Positions 39,995 to 51,240 of a DNA stretch of 64,000 nucleotides are shown here, one piece after another. A program made the translations under genes and the position numbers. The notes under the pieces were generated by a model. The model was given only the letters and a program-made list of their open reading frames with translations, had not been told where the DNA came from and made no database searches. The stretch's first letter is position 1. Every line of letters starts with the position of its first letter. Source of the DNA: an uncultured Candidatus Pelagibacter sp. (GTDB lineage Bacteria; Pseudomonadota; Alphaproteobacteria; Pelagibacterales; Pelagibacteraceae); assembly GCF_943788075.1 (NCBI RefSeq), contig NZ_CALSOW010000005.1:1-64000 (forward strand). The letters are read 5' to 3'.

Positions 39995-40661
39995 TAGTTT
40001 TTACACTACCATCTGTCATCTCCAAAAGACAATCTGCCTTGTTGGCAAAAAATCTATTATGGGTTGCAAATATAATTAATCTGTTGGGATTTTTTTGATT
40101 ATTTAAAAGTTGAAATATTTCTTTAGCAGTAGTTAAATCTAAACTTCCAGTAGGTTCATCTGCAAGAATAATTTCTGGATCATTTATAATAGCTCTTGCA
40201 ATAGCTACACGCTGACATTCACCACCAGATAATTGTGAGGGAAAATGATTAAACCTATTGGATAAGCCTATTTTTCTTAATAGATCTTTTGCTTTTTTCA
40301 TGGCTGAGTCTTTATCATTATTTATAGATAAATTTGCTAAATAAACATTTTCTAAAGCTGTAAAATCTGAAAGTAAATTATTTTGTTGATACACAATTCC
40401 AATATTTTTAGCTCTAAAAATATCGTTTCTTTTTTTATTAGTAAAATTGACTAAGTGATCATTAAATCTAATAGATCCAAGTGTGGGTCTGTCTATTAAA
40501 GATATCAAATTCAATAATGTTGACTTTCCAGAACCTGATGGACCCATCAATGCATACATTGTACCTTTATTAAAGTTGTATGATAGATTTTTTAAAACTT
40601 TAATTTTTTTTTCAGTATTAAAATATTTGGAAATATTTTTTAATCTTAAAAAATTATTCAT
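39984..40661 (-). CDS. lolD: Lipoprotein-releasing ABC transporter ATP-binding protein
   Basis: GPSGSGKSTLLNLISLIDRPT, LSGGECQRVAIARAI, ILADEPTGSLD. Confidence 0.93.
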   Translation of the reverse strand: MNNFLRLKNISKYFNTEKKIKVLKNLSYNFNKGTMYALMGPSGSGKSTLLNLISLIDRPTLGSIRFNDHLVNFTNKKRNDIFRAKNIGIVYQQNNLLSDFTALENVYLANLSINNDKDSAMKKAKDLLRKIGLSNRFNHFPSQLSGGECQRVAIARAIINDPEIILADEPTGSLDLTTAKEIFQLLNNQKNPNRLIIFATHNRFFANKADCLLEMTDGSVKTIDV

Positions 40662-41889
40662 ATTTTAATGCTTGGATTGGATCTAAATTAGCTGCTTTAA
40701 ATGCAGGAAAAATAGATACAATAATAGTTATTAATATAGAACATATTGATATCAATAGAATTGAAGAAGGATTAATTTCTGACGGCATAGTACTTAAAAA
40801 ATAAATTTCCTCAGGAAATAAACTTATATTAAAAGTTGAACTTAAAAATTGTCTAAAATCTTCTATATAAAGTGAAAATGTAACACCTAAAAAAATTCCA
40901 AAAATTGTTGCAGAAGTTCCAATTATTATGCCAATTAAAAAAAATATTTTAATAATTGATTTATTTAAAACACCAATTGATTTTAAAATTGCAATATCCC
41001 TTGTTTTATTTTTAACCAAAATAGTTAATCCAGATATAATATTGAACGCAGCAACAATAATTATTAAAGATAATATTATAAACATTACATTTCTTTCAAT
41101 CTTTAATGCAGAAAACAAAGAACTATTCATATCAGCCCATGTATAAATAAATTCTTGATCAAAAATTTTTTGGACTGTTTGTTTTTGTTTTTCAATATTT
41201 TTTGGATCTTTTAAATAAATTTCTAAATTTCTTTCTTGTTTTTCAAAACCGAAAAAATCATCTAATGTATCTAAATTGATCAGAGCTATATTGTTATCAA
41301 AATCTGCTAATCCACTATTAAAAATTGATGTTATCTCAAAAGTTTTTTGTTTTGGCATACTTCCAATAATTGTTTCAACTCCTGATGGTGACATAAGGGT
41401 AATTTTATCTCCTAATTTAAGATCTAAACTAAAACTTAGTTCGTTACCTATAGAGATAGAATTTTTACCTAGGATAGAACTTTCGCCTTTAAATTTGTCA
41501 TTTTGAATTATTGATAATTTAGAAAATTCTTCAGCTTGATAGCCTCTTAAAACTATTCCTTTTGAAGTATTATTCTTTAAAATAATAGCTTCACCTGAGT
41601 TGCTAAAAATTAAATTTTTACTAATAAGTTTTAAATTATTATTATCTAATTTATCTCTTTGAATTCCATTATTATCGTAAGATTTTACAGTTATATGTGA
41701 GTTAAATCCTACTATCTTATTTATTAACTCTGTCCTAAATCCATTCATAACAGACATGACAATTATTAGAACTGCAACACCAAGACTAATCCCTATAAAG
41801 GAAAAAATAGAAATAATATTCAAAAAGCCATCTTTTTTTCTAGCTTTTAAAAATCTAAAAGTAATTTCTTTTTCTAACGTAGAAATCAA
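40654..41889 (-). CDS. lolC: Lipoprotein-releasing ABC transporter permease (LolC/LolE family)
   Basis: FRFLKARKKDGFLNIISIFSFIGISLGVAVLIIVMSVMNGFR; FtsX-type C-terminus. Confidence 0.93.
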   Translation of the reverse strand: MISTLEKEITFRFLKARKKDGFLNIISIFSFIGISLGVAVLIIVMSVMNGFRTELINKIVGFNSHITVKSYDNNGIQRDKLDNNNLKLISKNLIFSNSGEAIILKNNTSKGIVLRGYQAEEFSKLSIIQNDKFKGESSILGKNSISIGNELSFSLDLKLGDKITLMSPSGVETIIGSMPKQKTFEITSIFNSGLADFDNNIALINLDTLDDFFGFEKQERNLEIYLKDPKNIEKQKQTVQKIFDQEFIYTWADMNSSLFSALKIERNVMFIILSLIIIVAAFNIISGLTILVKNKTRDIAILKSIGVLNKSIIKIFFLIGIIIGTSATIFGIFLGVTFSLYIEDFRQFLSSTFNISLFPEEIYFLSTMPSEINPSSILLISICSILITIIVSIFPAFKAANLDPIQALKYE

Positions 41890-43220
41890 TTTGAAACTTT
41901 TTGTTTTGTTATAATTTCTATTATTTTATCTAAGCTTAGATTCTGAGTTTCGCCACCAGTTTCTTTAAATTCTAGAAGATCACCCTCAGATTTCTTTCCA
42001 ATTACAATTTGATATGGGGCTCCAATTAAATTCATCTTTTTAATTTTTGATGAATAGTTTTCATCTGTATCATCAATAATAACTTCAATATTATTTTTAA
42101 TTAGTTCAGAGTTTATATTGTTGGCCTTTTCAAGAGCTGAAGTATCATTTTTGTTTATCATTGGAATAAGCGCAATATCATATGGAGCAACAGACAATGG
42201 CCATTTCATGATTTCATTTTTTTCATCGTATTTAGCTTCAATAATAGCCCCTACTAATCTTGATACACCAATCCCATAAGACCCCATTTTAACAAAATCT
42301 TTTTTACCTCCTGGTAGATCAACTGCAGCGTCCATAGCTTTTGAATATTTGTCACCAAAATAAAAAATGTGTCCTACTTCAATACCTTTTGTAATTAATC
42401 TATTTTCTTCTAAAACTATTTTTTCAAATTCATCTTTATTAAATTTTTCATCAGTCACTGAATAAAACTGTTCATATTTTTTACGCATTTGCTCTAATGA
42501 AGATTTTTCTAAATTAGTACCTTCACTAGTTAAATCAAAAATACGTTTATCTGTAAAAATTTTACTTTCACCTGTATCTGCTAAAATTATGAACTCATGT
42601 GATAAATTTCCACCTATGGGGCCTGTGTCAGCTGCCATTGGAATAGCCGTTAAAGATAATCTTTTAAAAGTTCTTAAGTAAGATAAGAAAAATTTGTTAT
42701 AAGAGTAAAATGCATCTTCATCTGTAACATCGAATGAATATGCATCTTTCATATAAAATTCTCTACCTCTCATTATTCCAAATCGAGGTCTAATCTCATC
42801 TCTAAATTTCCATTGAATATGATAAAGAAGTTGAGGTAATGATTTATAAGATTTAAATGAAGATCTAAAAATTTCAGTTACTTGTTCTTCGTTAGTTGGT
42901 CCATAAAGCATTTCTCTGTTCTGACGATCTTTAATTCGGAGCATTTCTTCTCCATAATCATCATATCTGCCACTTTCTTTCCAAATTTCACTTGATTGAA
43001 TTGTTGGCATTAGAATTTCTTGTGCACCAATTCTATTTTGTTCTTGTCTAACAATAGCTTCTATTTTTTTCATCACTTTAAAACCAAGTGGAAGCCATGA
43101 GTAAATACCAGCAGATGCTTGTTTAATCATTCCTACTCTCAACATTAATTGATGAGATTTAATTTTTGCCTCAGAAGGATTATTTTTTAATATTGGAATA
43201 AAAGATTTTGATAAAAGCAT
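41886..43220 (-). CDS. proS: Prolyl-tRNA synthetase (short alphaproteobacterial form)
   Basis: HQLMLRVGMIKQASAGIYSWLPLGFKVMKKIE, QWKFRDEIRPRFGIMRGREFYMKDAYSF. Confidence 0.96.
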   Translation of the reverse strand: MLLSKSFIPILKNNPSEAKIKSHQLMLRVGMIKQASAGIYSWLPLGFKVMKKIEAIVRQEQNRIGAQEILMPTIQSSEIWKESGRYDDYGEEMLRIKDRQNREMLYGPTNEEQVTEIFRSSFKSYKSLPQLLYHIQWKFRDEIRPRFGIMRGREFYMKDAYSFDVTDEDAFYSYNKFFLSYLRTFKRLSLTAIPMAADTGPIGGNLSHEFIILADTGESKIFTDKRIFDLTSEGTNLEKSSLEQMRKKYEQFYSVTDEKFNKDEFEKIVLEENRLITKGIEVGHIFYFGDKYSKAMDAAVDLPGGKKDFVKMGSYGIGVSRLVGAIIEAKYDEKNEIMKWPLSVAPYDIALIPMINKNDTSALEKANNINSELIKNNIEVIIDDTDENYSSKIKKMNLIGAPYQIVIGKKSEGDLLEFKETGGETQNLSLDKIIEIITKQKVSN

Positions 43221-43221
43221 C

Positions 43222-43467
43222 TTAATTAATAATATTTCTTAAATTTAAATATTCAAATTTTATTAATAAATAAATTATTACAAAAATAACAGTTGTAATT
43301 CCTGTACAATATAGGAATTTTTTTAACATTTTTGGATTTTCAGGTGATCCAGGATCTTCACCATCTATTTTAACTGTTTTTATTCTATTTACATCTATTG
43401 GCAAGATAGCAAAAAAAACAATCCACCATATGATAATGTAGATTATCGCTAAACCTGTGATGCTCAT
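43222..43467 (-). CDS. DUF1467 family small membrane protein
   Basis: 81 aa, two TM helices, WWIVFFAILPIDV; between proS and RNase J as elsewhere in Alphaproteobacteria. Confidence 0.8.
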   Translation of the reverse strand: MSITGLAIIYIIIWWIVFFAILPIDVNRIKTVKIDGEDPGSPENPKMLKKFLYCTGITTVIFVIIYLLIKFEYLNLRNIIN

Positions 43468-45122
43468 TAAATTCTTACTAGATTAATATTTGTAAAAGGT
43501 TTTTTTCCAGTCTTTTCTTTTGAAAATTTTCTACAAGCAATCTTAAGTGCATCTATTAAATTATGTTCTTGTTGCTTACTTCCTAGTCTAAAAGTTCTTG
43601 TAATTTCCTCAATTACATCCTCTAAACCATAAACAAATTCTTCTGTATCATCAACTGGAATTCCTCTAAAAGTTAAAACTGGTCTTTTATGAATATTGCC
43701 TTTTGGAGTAATTAAAACAGTTGCTTCAATGTATCCGTTTGCACTTAAATTTTTTCTATCTTTAATTGATTGAGCATCCTCTACTACACTAATATTTCCA
43801 TCTACATAAAGTCTACCACTTGGGGCTTTATCATATACCTCAGGTTTTCCTGGATGAAGCTTAACAATATCACCATTTTCAACTTGAACAGTGTTTGGTA
43901 CATTCATTTCTTTTGCAAATTTTATATGCTCAATCATGTGTCTATGCTCACCATGAACAGGAATAACACATTTTGGTTTTACCCAATCATACATTTCTCT
44001 TAAATCATCTCTATTTGGGTGTCCTGAAACATGAACAAATTCATTTTCTTCAGATATAACTTCGATACCATCTTTAACTAATTGATTTTGTAAATTGTAT
44101 AATTTTTTTTCATTACCAGGAATAATTTTAGATGAAAATATGACAGTATCATCTTTTTCAATAAATACATCTGGATGGGTATATTTGGCAATTCTCATCA
44201 ATGCTGCCATAGGTTCACCTTGACTACCTGTGCAAAGATAAACTATCTTTTCTCTTGAAATATTTTTAGCCTCGCGAGGATCTATTGGCTCTATAACATC
44301 TTTTAAATAACCACATTGTCTAGCTGCTTTAAATATTCTATGCATTGATCTTCCAACTAGAGATATTTGTCGGCCTGTTTTTTCTGCACAATAAAAAGCT
44401 GTTTCTAGTCTAGCAACATTTGAAGCAAATGAAGCGACAATAATTCTTTTTTTTAAACTACTCATAATATTTAACATACTTTTTCTAACATCTAATTCTG
44501 AGCCTGCTTTACCCAGGCTAAAAACATTTGTTGAATCACATATCATTGCAAGAACACCTTCATTACCTATTTCCTTCAATCTATTAGAATTAATTTTTCC
44601 ACCAATTAAAGGTTCTGGATCAATTTTCCAATCACCAGTATGTAAAATCACACCCGCAGGAGTTTCAATTCTTAAACCGTTAGGTTCTAAGATTGAATGA
44701 GTTAATGTAATGTATTCAATTTTAAATGGATCTAAATCTACTGTTCCATTTAATTGAACTATCTTAAGATGATTAGTTATATCAATGTGCTTTTCTTTAA
44801 ATTTTTCTTTAATCAAAACAGCAGTAAATGGTGTAGCAAATATCTTGCATTCTAATTTGGGCCAAAGATGAGCTATGGCTCCAATGTGATCTTCATGGGC
44901 ATGAGTTAAAATAATTCCCAATAGATCATCTTTTTTATCAACAATAAAACCAGGATCTGGGTAAATTAAATCAATACCTGGTAGAGTATCGTCAGCAAAG
45001 GTAACGCCTATGTCAACCATTATCCATTTGTGTTCACCTGGCTTGCCATAAGCAAACAAATTCATGTTCATGCCTATTTCACCAGATCCACCTAGTGGAC
45101 AAAATAATAATTCATCTTTCAT
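43467..45122 (-). CDS. rnj: Ribonuclease J
   Basis: Metallo-beta-lactamase HAHEDHIGA, VHTGDWK-like LHTGDWKIDPEP, GSQGEPMAALMRIA, HVSGHPNRDDLREMYDWVKPKCVIPVHGE. Confidence 0.94.
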   Translation of the reverse strand: MKDELLFCPLGGSGEIGMNMNLFAYGKPGEHKWIMVDIGVTFADDTLPGIDLIYPDPGFIVDKKDDLLGIILTHAHEDHIGAIAHLWPKLECKIFATPFTAVLIKEKFKEKHIDITNHLKIVQLNGTVDLDPFKIEYITLTHSILEPNGLRIETPAGVILHTGDWKIDPEPLIGGKINSNRLKEIGNEGVLAMICDSTNVFSLGKAGSELDVRKSMLNIMSSLKKRIIVASFASNVARLETAFYCAEKTGRQISLVGRSMHRIFKAARQCGYLKDVIEPIDPREAKNISREKIVYLCTGSQGEPMAALMRIAKYTHPDVFIEKDDTVIFSSKIIPGNEKKLYNLQNQLVKDGIEVISEENEFVHVSGHPNRDDLREMYDWVKPKCVIPVHGEHRHMIEHIKFAKEMNVPNTVQVENGDIVKLHPGKPEVYDKAPSGRLYVDGNISVVEDAQSIKDRKNLSANGYIEATVLITPKGNIHKRPVLTFRGIPVDDTEEFVYGLEDVIEEITRTFRLGSKQQEHNLIDALKIACRKFSKEKTGKKPFTNINLVRI

Positions 45123-45123
45123 G

Positions 45124-45870
45124 TTATTTAATTAATTTTGAAATCTCGATTAGACCATTAATTGTTATATCTTTATTGTGATAAACTTTCGTTTTTATTG
45201 ATTTTTTAAATAAGTTAGAAAATCCACCAGTAATTATTACTTTAAAAGATTTTCTAGTCTCTTTCTTAATTAAATAAATGATATTGTCAATTAAACCTGC
45301 ATATCCCCAAAAAAAACCAGACCTTACAGCTGATACAGTGTCTTTACCTATGACATTTTTAATCATTTTAAGATTAATTTTGGGAATTAATGTCGCTTTG
45401 TCAGCCAAAGCTGCTAATGAAAGTCCAATACCAGGAGCAATAACTCCTCCAGAGTATGTGTCTTTGATCAATACGTCAAATGTTGTTGCAGTTCCAAAAT
45501 CAAGAATAATAAAATTATTTTTATTGTTCATTAAACTTATTGCATTAGTAATTCTGTCAGAACCAACCTGTTTGTAATTAACTTTTATCTTAATTAAAGA
45601 TTTTATATCTAAATTTTTTACTTCATAACAATTAATTTTAGTTTTTTTTGATAGGAATTTTTTAATTAAATCAAAAGATTTTGGAACAACACTACAAAAT
45701 AAAATTTTGTTAATTCTTTCATAGTTCGGCTTAAGTAAACTGATATATTTATCCAATTTTTTTTGATTTAATTCTTTAGATGGAAAATTTATCTTTTTAA
45801 TTATTTTATTTCTTGCTGAAACTAAAAAAAGTTTAGTATCAGTATTCCCAATATCACCAAGTATATACAT
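45124..45870 (-). CDS. coaX: Type III pantothenate kinase
   Basis: LGDIGNTDTKLFLV, ILDFGTATTFDVL, GGVIAPGIGLSLAALADKATLIP. Confidence 0.93.
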   Translation of the reverse strand: MYILGDIGNTDTKLFLVSARNKIIKKINFPSKELNQKKLDKYISLLKPNYERINKILFCSVVPKSFDLIKKFLSKKTKINCYEVKNLDIKSLIKIKVNYKQVGSDRITNAISLMNNKNNFIILDFGTATTFDVLIKDTYSGGVIAPGIGLSLAALADKATLIPKINLKMIKNVIGKDTVSAVRSGFFWGYAGLIDNIIYLIKKETRKSFKVIITGGFSNLFKKSIKTKVYHNKDITINGLIEISKLIK

Positions 45871-46428
45871 CTAATATTTATTTAAATTATTATTAATTTT
45901 ATACATTCTTGATAAATTTTTTTCAAAATTTACTTTCAATTCATTTTCAAAATTGATCTTATTTATGGGTTTATTAATCAATTCAGTTAAATTGGTTGTT
46001 GGATAATTCTTAATTTTAGGATTTTTAATTAAATTTACTCCTATACCAACTATAAGGAATTTATTTCCAGATATAGAAATTATTTCTTGTAAAATTCCAC
46101 TAATTTTTTTTTTATTAATTAATAAATCATTCGGTCTTTTGTATATTATCTTTTTTTTATAGTATTTTTCTAAAGTTTTTTTAACTAATAAACAGTTAAT
46201 TTTTGTTAAAGTACGAAGAGATATATTGATGTTTTTTAATTTATGAAAAAAACTAACAAATACATTACCTTTATAGGAAATCCACTTTTTTCCATATTGG
46301 CCTTTACCATTTAATTGTGAGTCAGCAATAATCATACCAAATTTATGATTGGAGTTTTTGATAATTCTAATTGCAGTATTGTTTGTGCTATTAACTTTTT
46401 TAAATCTAAATTTTCTCAATCTCATCAA
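45871..46428 (-). CDS. birA: Biotin-[acetyl-CoA-carboxylase] ligase
   Basis: NSTNNTAIRII, QLNGKGQYGKKWISYKGNVFVSFF, KISGILQEI, GIGVNL. Confidence 0.9.
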   Translation of the reverse strand: MMRLRKFRFKKVNSTNNTAIRIIKNSNHKFGMIIADSQLNGKGQYGKKWISYKGNVFVSFFHKLKNINISLRTLTKINCLLVKKTLEKYYKKKIIYKRPNDLLINKKKISGILQEIISISGNKFLIVGIGVNLIKNPKIKNYPTTNLTELINKPINKINFENELKVNFEKNLSRMYKINNNLNKY

Positions 46429-47843
46429 ATAATATTAATTCTTGATACCACTTCGATCAGTTGGCTCGGAAAAATGAAGTATAAGAGAATTAATATTGTT
46501 GAAAATGTAAGTGAAAATTTTAACCACAGACTATGGTCTTCATCATATTTTTCTTTTTCTTTGTCGAAGTATATTATTTTAATAATTCTTAAATAATAAA
46601 ATGCCGCAACAACTGTTGATAATAAACCCACAATTGCTAGGAAATACATTGATTGCTCAATAACAGCCTTGAAAATATAAAATTTTGCAAAAAAACCAGC
46701 TAATGGAGGAATTCCTGCTAAAGAAAATAATATAACTAATAAAGACAAAGATAATAAAGGGTGGTTTTTAGATAATCCAGAAAGGTCTTCTATATCCTCG
46801 TAATACTGATTATTTCTTTTAAGCATTAACAAACAAGAAAACAAAGCTAAGTTCATAACAACATAAATTGATATATAAACAATTGAACTCTGAATTCCCT
46901 CATTAGAACCGGTTGCCAGACCAGCCAAAGTGTAGCCTATATGACCAATTGAACTATATGCTATAAGCCTTTTTATATTACTTTGCCCTATTGCTGCTAT
47001 TGCACCAAAAAGCATAGATGCGATTGATAAGAAAATTATAATCATTTGCCATTGGTCTATCAAATTTAAAAAGGGGACGTATAAAAATCTAATAAAGATT
47101 GTCAAAGCAGCAATTTTAGGAACCATTGTGAAAAATAAAGTAACAGATGTTGGTGAACCTTCATAAACATCGGGAGCCCACATATGAAAAGGAACAGCTG
47201 AAATTTTAAATGCTAATCCAACAAGAATAAATACAATTCCAAAGCTTAAAACATATTCATTTGAATTAAGCTGATTTGAAATTATATCAAAATTTGTTGA
47301 TCCTGAAAATCCATAAATCAATGAACAGCCATATAACAATAAACCAGATGATAAAGCACTTAAAACAAAATATTTTAAACCTGCCTCAGATGATTTTAAT
47401 TGGTCTCTGTTAAAAGTTGCTAACACATAAAGAGCTAAAGATTGTAATTCTAGACCCATGTAGAATACCATTAGGTCGTTAGAACTAATCATTACCATCA
47501 TGCCTAGGACTGAACATAATATTAAAATTGGATATTCAATTTTATAAATTTTAAATGTTTTAAGATAAGCTGATGAGATAACTAAAACAAAAAAAGCGCC
47601 AAGCAATGTAATAATTTTCATTAGTGACGACATGTAATCGATAACAACACTATTATTAAATAATGTTATTCGATCAATGCTGAAAGTTTCATTAAGTGTA
47701 ATTATCGCTGTAATTAAAAGAACAAATAATGAAATATTAAAGGTAATTTTGGAACTATCATTCTTAAAGACACCCAAAACCAATAAGAACATTATTGATA
47801 ACGAGAGAAATATTTCGGGTAATACTAAATTAAGATTTTCCAT
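46425..47843 (-). CDS. nuoN: NADH-quinone oxidoreductase subunit N
   Basis: Proton-pumping antiporter-type subunit; FYMGLELQSLALYVLATFNRDQLKSSEAGLKYFVLSALSSGLLLYG. Confidence 0.95.
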   Translation of the reverse strand: MENLNLVLPEIFLSLSIMFLLVLGVFKNDSSKITFNISLFVLLITAIITLNETFSIDRITLFNNSVVIDYMSSLMKIITLLGAFFVLVISSAYLKTFKIYKIEYPILILCSVLGMMVMISSNDLMVFYMGLELQSLALYVLATFNRDQLKSSEAGLKYFVLSALSSGLLLYGCSLIYGFSGSTNFDIISNQLNSNEYVLSFGIVFILVGLAFKISAVPFHMWAPDVYEGSPTSVTLFFTMVPKIAALTIFIRFLYVPFLNLIDQWQMIIIFLSIASMLFGAIAAIGQSNIKRLIAYSSIGHIGYTLAGLATGSNEGIQSSIVYISIYVVMNLALFSCLLMLKRNNQYYEDIEDLSGLSKNHPLLSLSLLVILFSLAGIPPLAGFFAKFYIFKAVIEQSMYFLAIVGLLSTVVAAFYYLRIIKIIYFDKEKEKYDEDHSLWLKFSLTFSTILILLYFIFPSQLIEVVSRINII

Positions 47844-49325
47844 TTATTTAATCATAATATTTGAATTATACATATTAATTAAGTCTTCAACTGAAACTTC
47901 AATTGTATTAATTAATGGGTCAGGATAAAATCCAAAAAATAATGTTGGTACTGCAAGACAAGCTAAAATAAAATATTCTGATTTATTTAAGTCAATCATG
48001 GACTTAAGGTTCTCATTGATTAGCTTTCCAAAAACAACTCTTTTGTATAACCATAACATGTAAGCTGCTCCAAGAATTACACCTAAGCTAGCTAATACAG
48101 CGACTAAAAAGTTATCTTTAAATACGCCCATTAATATTAAGAATTCACCAATAAATCCACTTGTTCCAGGTAAACCAAGTGCTGCTAGAGTAAATAGCAT
48201 AAATAAAATTGAGTATTTTGGAATGATTGTAACTATCCCCCCATAAGAACTTATCATTCTTGAATGCATTCTGTCGTAAACCACACCAACACATAAGAAT
48301 AAAGCTGCAGAAACTAAACCGTGACTAATCATTTGAATTATACTTCCTTCAATACCTTGTTGTTGAATAGTGAATATTCCCAATGTTACGAAACCCATAT
48401 GGGCTACAGAGGAGTAAGCAATGAGTTTTTTCATATCCTCTTGCATTAATGCGATTAACGATGTCACAATTATTGCTATGACGCTTAAAGCATAAATTAA
48501 AGGTGTAAAAATTTCTGATGCAATTGGAAAAAGTCCCAATGAAAATCGTATAAACCCATAGCCAGCCATTTTAAGTAAAATTGCAGCCAGCAAAACCGAT
48601 CCAGCAGTTGGGGCTTCGACGTGTGCGTCGGGTAACCAAGTATGAACTGGCCACATGGGTGTTTTTACTGCAAATGAGCTGAAAAAAGCCAACCATAATA
48701 AATTTTGATACTTTGCGTCTATACCAAGTTCATAAAGTTTAGTTACATCTGTAGTTCCTGAAATCCAATAAATCGAAATAATTGCAACTAGCATAAGCAC
48801 AGAACCCAATAATGTATATAAAAAGAATTTAAATGCTGAATACACTCTTTTAGGTCCACCCCAAATACCAATAATTAAAAACATTGGAATTAAACCAGCC
48901 TCAAAAAATAAATAGAAAACAACTAAATCAAGAGCACAAAAAACTCCTATCATAAAGCTTTCCATTATTAATATTGCTATTAAAAAATCTCTTAATCTTG
49001 TTTTAACTGAATTATTAACTGAAATAATACATAAAGGAGTAATGAATGTTGTTAGTATAATAAATAAAATTGAAATTCCATCTACCCCTACCTTGTAATT
49101 AATAAAACCCTCTATCCATGTTCTATCCTCAACAAATTGAAAGACAGATATTGATTGATCAAAGGATATCCATAAATAAATAGAAATTAAAAAATTAACT
49201 ACTGATGCAAAAAGCGATACATATTTAGCTGTTGTACTATTTCCATCTTCATTTTTTAAAAAAATTAAAAAAAGTGCCCCAATAGTTGGCAATAAAATCA
49301 AAGAAGAAAGAATTGGAAAGTTCAT
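47844..49325 (-). CDS. nuoM: NADH-quinone oxidoreductase subunit M
   Basis: FYLFFEAGLIPMFLIIGIWGGPKR, TPMWPVHTWLPDAHVEAPTAGSVLLAAILLKMAGYG. Confidence 0.96.
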   Translation of the reverse strand: MNFPILSSLILLPTIGALFLIFLKNEDGNSTTAKYVSLFASVVNFLISIYLWISFDQSISVFQFVEDRTWIEGFINYKVGVDGISILFIILTTFITPLCIISVNNSVKTRLRDFLIAILIMESFMIGVFCALDLVVFYLFFEAGLIPMFLIIGIWGGPKRVYSAFKFFLYTLLGSVLMLVAIISIYWISGTTDVTKLYELGIDAKYQNLLWLAFFSSFAVKTPMWPVHTWLPDAHVEAPTAGSVLLAAILLKMAGYGFIRFSLGLFPIASEIFTPLIYALSVIAIIVTSLIALMQEDMKKLIAYSSVAHMGFVTLGIFTIQQQGIEGSIIQMISHGLVSAALFLCVGVVYDRMHSRMISSYGGIVTIIPKYSILFMLFTLAALGLPGTSGFIGEFLILMGVFKDNFLVAVLASLGVILGAAYMLWLYKRVVFGKLINENLKSMIDLNKSEYFILACLAVPTLFFGFYPDPLINTIEVSVEDLINMYNSNIMIK

Positions 49326-51238
49326 TAATTAACAATTAAAAAAGTTAGTAAAGCTGAAAACCCTAGCAACATCACAAAAGCGTACTGATATATAAAACCA
49401 CTTTGGAATTTATTAGCTTTAATTGAACATCTTTTTATAAATGATGAGATGCCATCAGGTCCAAATCCATCAATCAACTTTCCATCGCAAAACTTCCAAA
49501 AAAATAAACCTAATTTTTTTGAGGGATTTATAAAAATAACATCATACAATTCATCAAAATACCATTTATTAACTAAAAATTTATATAATGGCTTGTTCAT
49601 ATTGGCTATTTTATTTGGTAATTCTTTATTTTTGATAAATAAATAGTAAGCAATTGGGATAGATAGTAATACCAGGCAAGGTGTCAGAAGCAAAAACCAT
49701 GTAGGCGGATGCTCTGTACTTAGAGGCTCTAAGAATTTGATAGAGTCTGCCCAGAATAAATTTTCACCACCATGACCAACAAAAAGATCTTTAAACAAAA
49801 AACCTGCAAATATAGCTCCAATAGATAATAAAACCAAAGGTATTAACATTACTAATGGTGACTCATGTGTTTCTTCAATTTTTACAAATTTATTATTATA
49901 TTTACCGTGAAACGTTTTAAAGATTAACCTCCATGAATATATTGAAGTTAAAAATGCTGTAAAAATTCCAATTCCCGCTGCATAATATCCACTTGTGTTT
50001 CCTTTTAAATATGCAAATTCAATAATTGCATCTTTAGAATAAAAACCTGATAAAAAAGGAAAGCCTGTTAATGCTAAAGTACCTATAATCATTAGAGCAT
50101 ATGTATAAGGAAGCTTCTTCCATACACCACCCATATTATTAATATCTTGCTCATCTTTAAATGCATGAATTACGGAGCCAGATCCTAAAAATAATAAAGC
50201 TTTAAAAAATGCGTGTGTAAATAAGTGAAACATTGCAACATTATAAGCACCTACACCAGCTGCAAAAAACATATACCCTAATTGACTACATGTTGAGTAT
50301 GCTATAATTTTTTTTATGTCAGTTTGAACCAGTGCAACTGTTGCTGCAAAAAATGCAGTTGTCATTCCAACAATTGTAATTAAATTTAGTATTAATGGTG
50401 AGTATTCATAAATTGGTGAACATCTAACAACTAAAAATACTCCAGCAGTCACCATTGTAGCAGCATGAATTAATGCAGATACAGGTGTTGGGCCTTCCAT
50501 TGCATCTGGTAACCATGTATGCAGTAAAATTTGAGCCGATTTACCCATGGCACCAATAAATAATAACAGACAAATTAAATCTATAGCTTTAACTTCAAAA
50601 CCTAAAAATGATAAATTTTTATCTGTAATAGATGGGACTTGTTGAAAAACCTCTGAATAATTTACAGTTCCAAATAAATAGAAAATTAAAAAGATTCCTA
50701 ATGCAAAGCCAAAATCACCAACCCTATTTACAACAAATGCCTTAATTGCTGCAGCATTAGCACTTTCTTTTTTAAACCAAAAACCAATTAAAAAATATGA
50801 ACAAAGACCGACGCCTTCCCAGCCAAAAAATAGTTGAATAAAATTATCCGAGGTAACTAACATTAGCATTGCAAAGGTAAATAACGACAGGTACGCCATG
50901 AATCTTGGTTTATGAGGATCGTGAGACATATAACCAATAGAATAAATATGTACTAAAGATGAAACTGATGTGACAACCACTAACATCACAGCAGACAATG
51001 GATCAATCATCATCGACCAATTAACATCCAGTGACCCTGAATTTATCCAGGTTGCTATAACAATATTTTCCTCATATTGATTTTCAATAACCTGGTATAA
51101 TACAAAAATTGATAAAAACGCGGAGATCGAAACTAGAGCACTAGTAATAATTTCAGAGTTTCTATCTCCAATGAATCTTCCAAAAAAACCTGCAATAATT
51201 GACGCTGCAAGCGGAAGAAATAAGATAGAAATTTCCAT
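49325..51238 (-). CDS. nuoL: NADH-quinone oxidoreductase subunit L
   Basis: FFGWEGVGLCSYFLIGFWF, AQILLHTWLPDAMEGPTPVSALIHAATMVTAGVFLVVR. Confidence 0.96.
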   Translation of the reverse strand: MEISILFLPLAASIIAGFFGRFIGDRNSEIITSALVSISAFLSIFVLYQVIENQYEENIVIATWINSGSLDVNWSMMIDPLSAVMLVVVTSVSSLVHIYSIGYMSHDPHKPRFMAYLSLFTFAMLMLVTSDNFIQLFFGWEGVGLCSYFLIGFWFKKESANAAAIKAFVVNRVGDFGFALGIFLIFYLFGTVNYSEVFQQVPSITDKNLSFLGFEVKAIDLICLLLFIGAMGKSAQILLHTWLPDAMEGPTPVSALIHAATMVTAGVFLVVRCSPIYEYSPLILNLITIVGMTTAFFAATVALVQTDIKKIIAYSTCSQLGYMFFAAGVGAYNVAMFHLFTHAFFKALLFLGSGSVIHAFKDEQDINNMGGVWKKLPYTYALMIIGTLALTGFPFLSGFYSKDAIIEFAYLKGNTSGYYAAGIGIFTAFLTSIYSWRLIFKTFHGKYNNKFVKIEETHESPLVMLIPLVLLSIGAIFAGFLFKDLFVGHGGENLFWADSIKFLEPLSTEHPPTWFLLLTPCLVLLSIPIAYYLFIKNKELPNKIANMNKPLYKFLVNKWYFDELYDVIFINPSKKLGLFFWKFCDGKLIDGFGPDGISSFIKRCSIKANKFQSGFIYQYAFVMLLGFSALLTFLIVN

Positions 51239-51240
51239 AA

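Noticed and set aside
40483-40668. Short plus-strand ORFs opposite lolD/lolC
   Set aside because: Antisense to conserved ABC transporter genes; no independent support.
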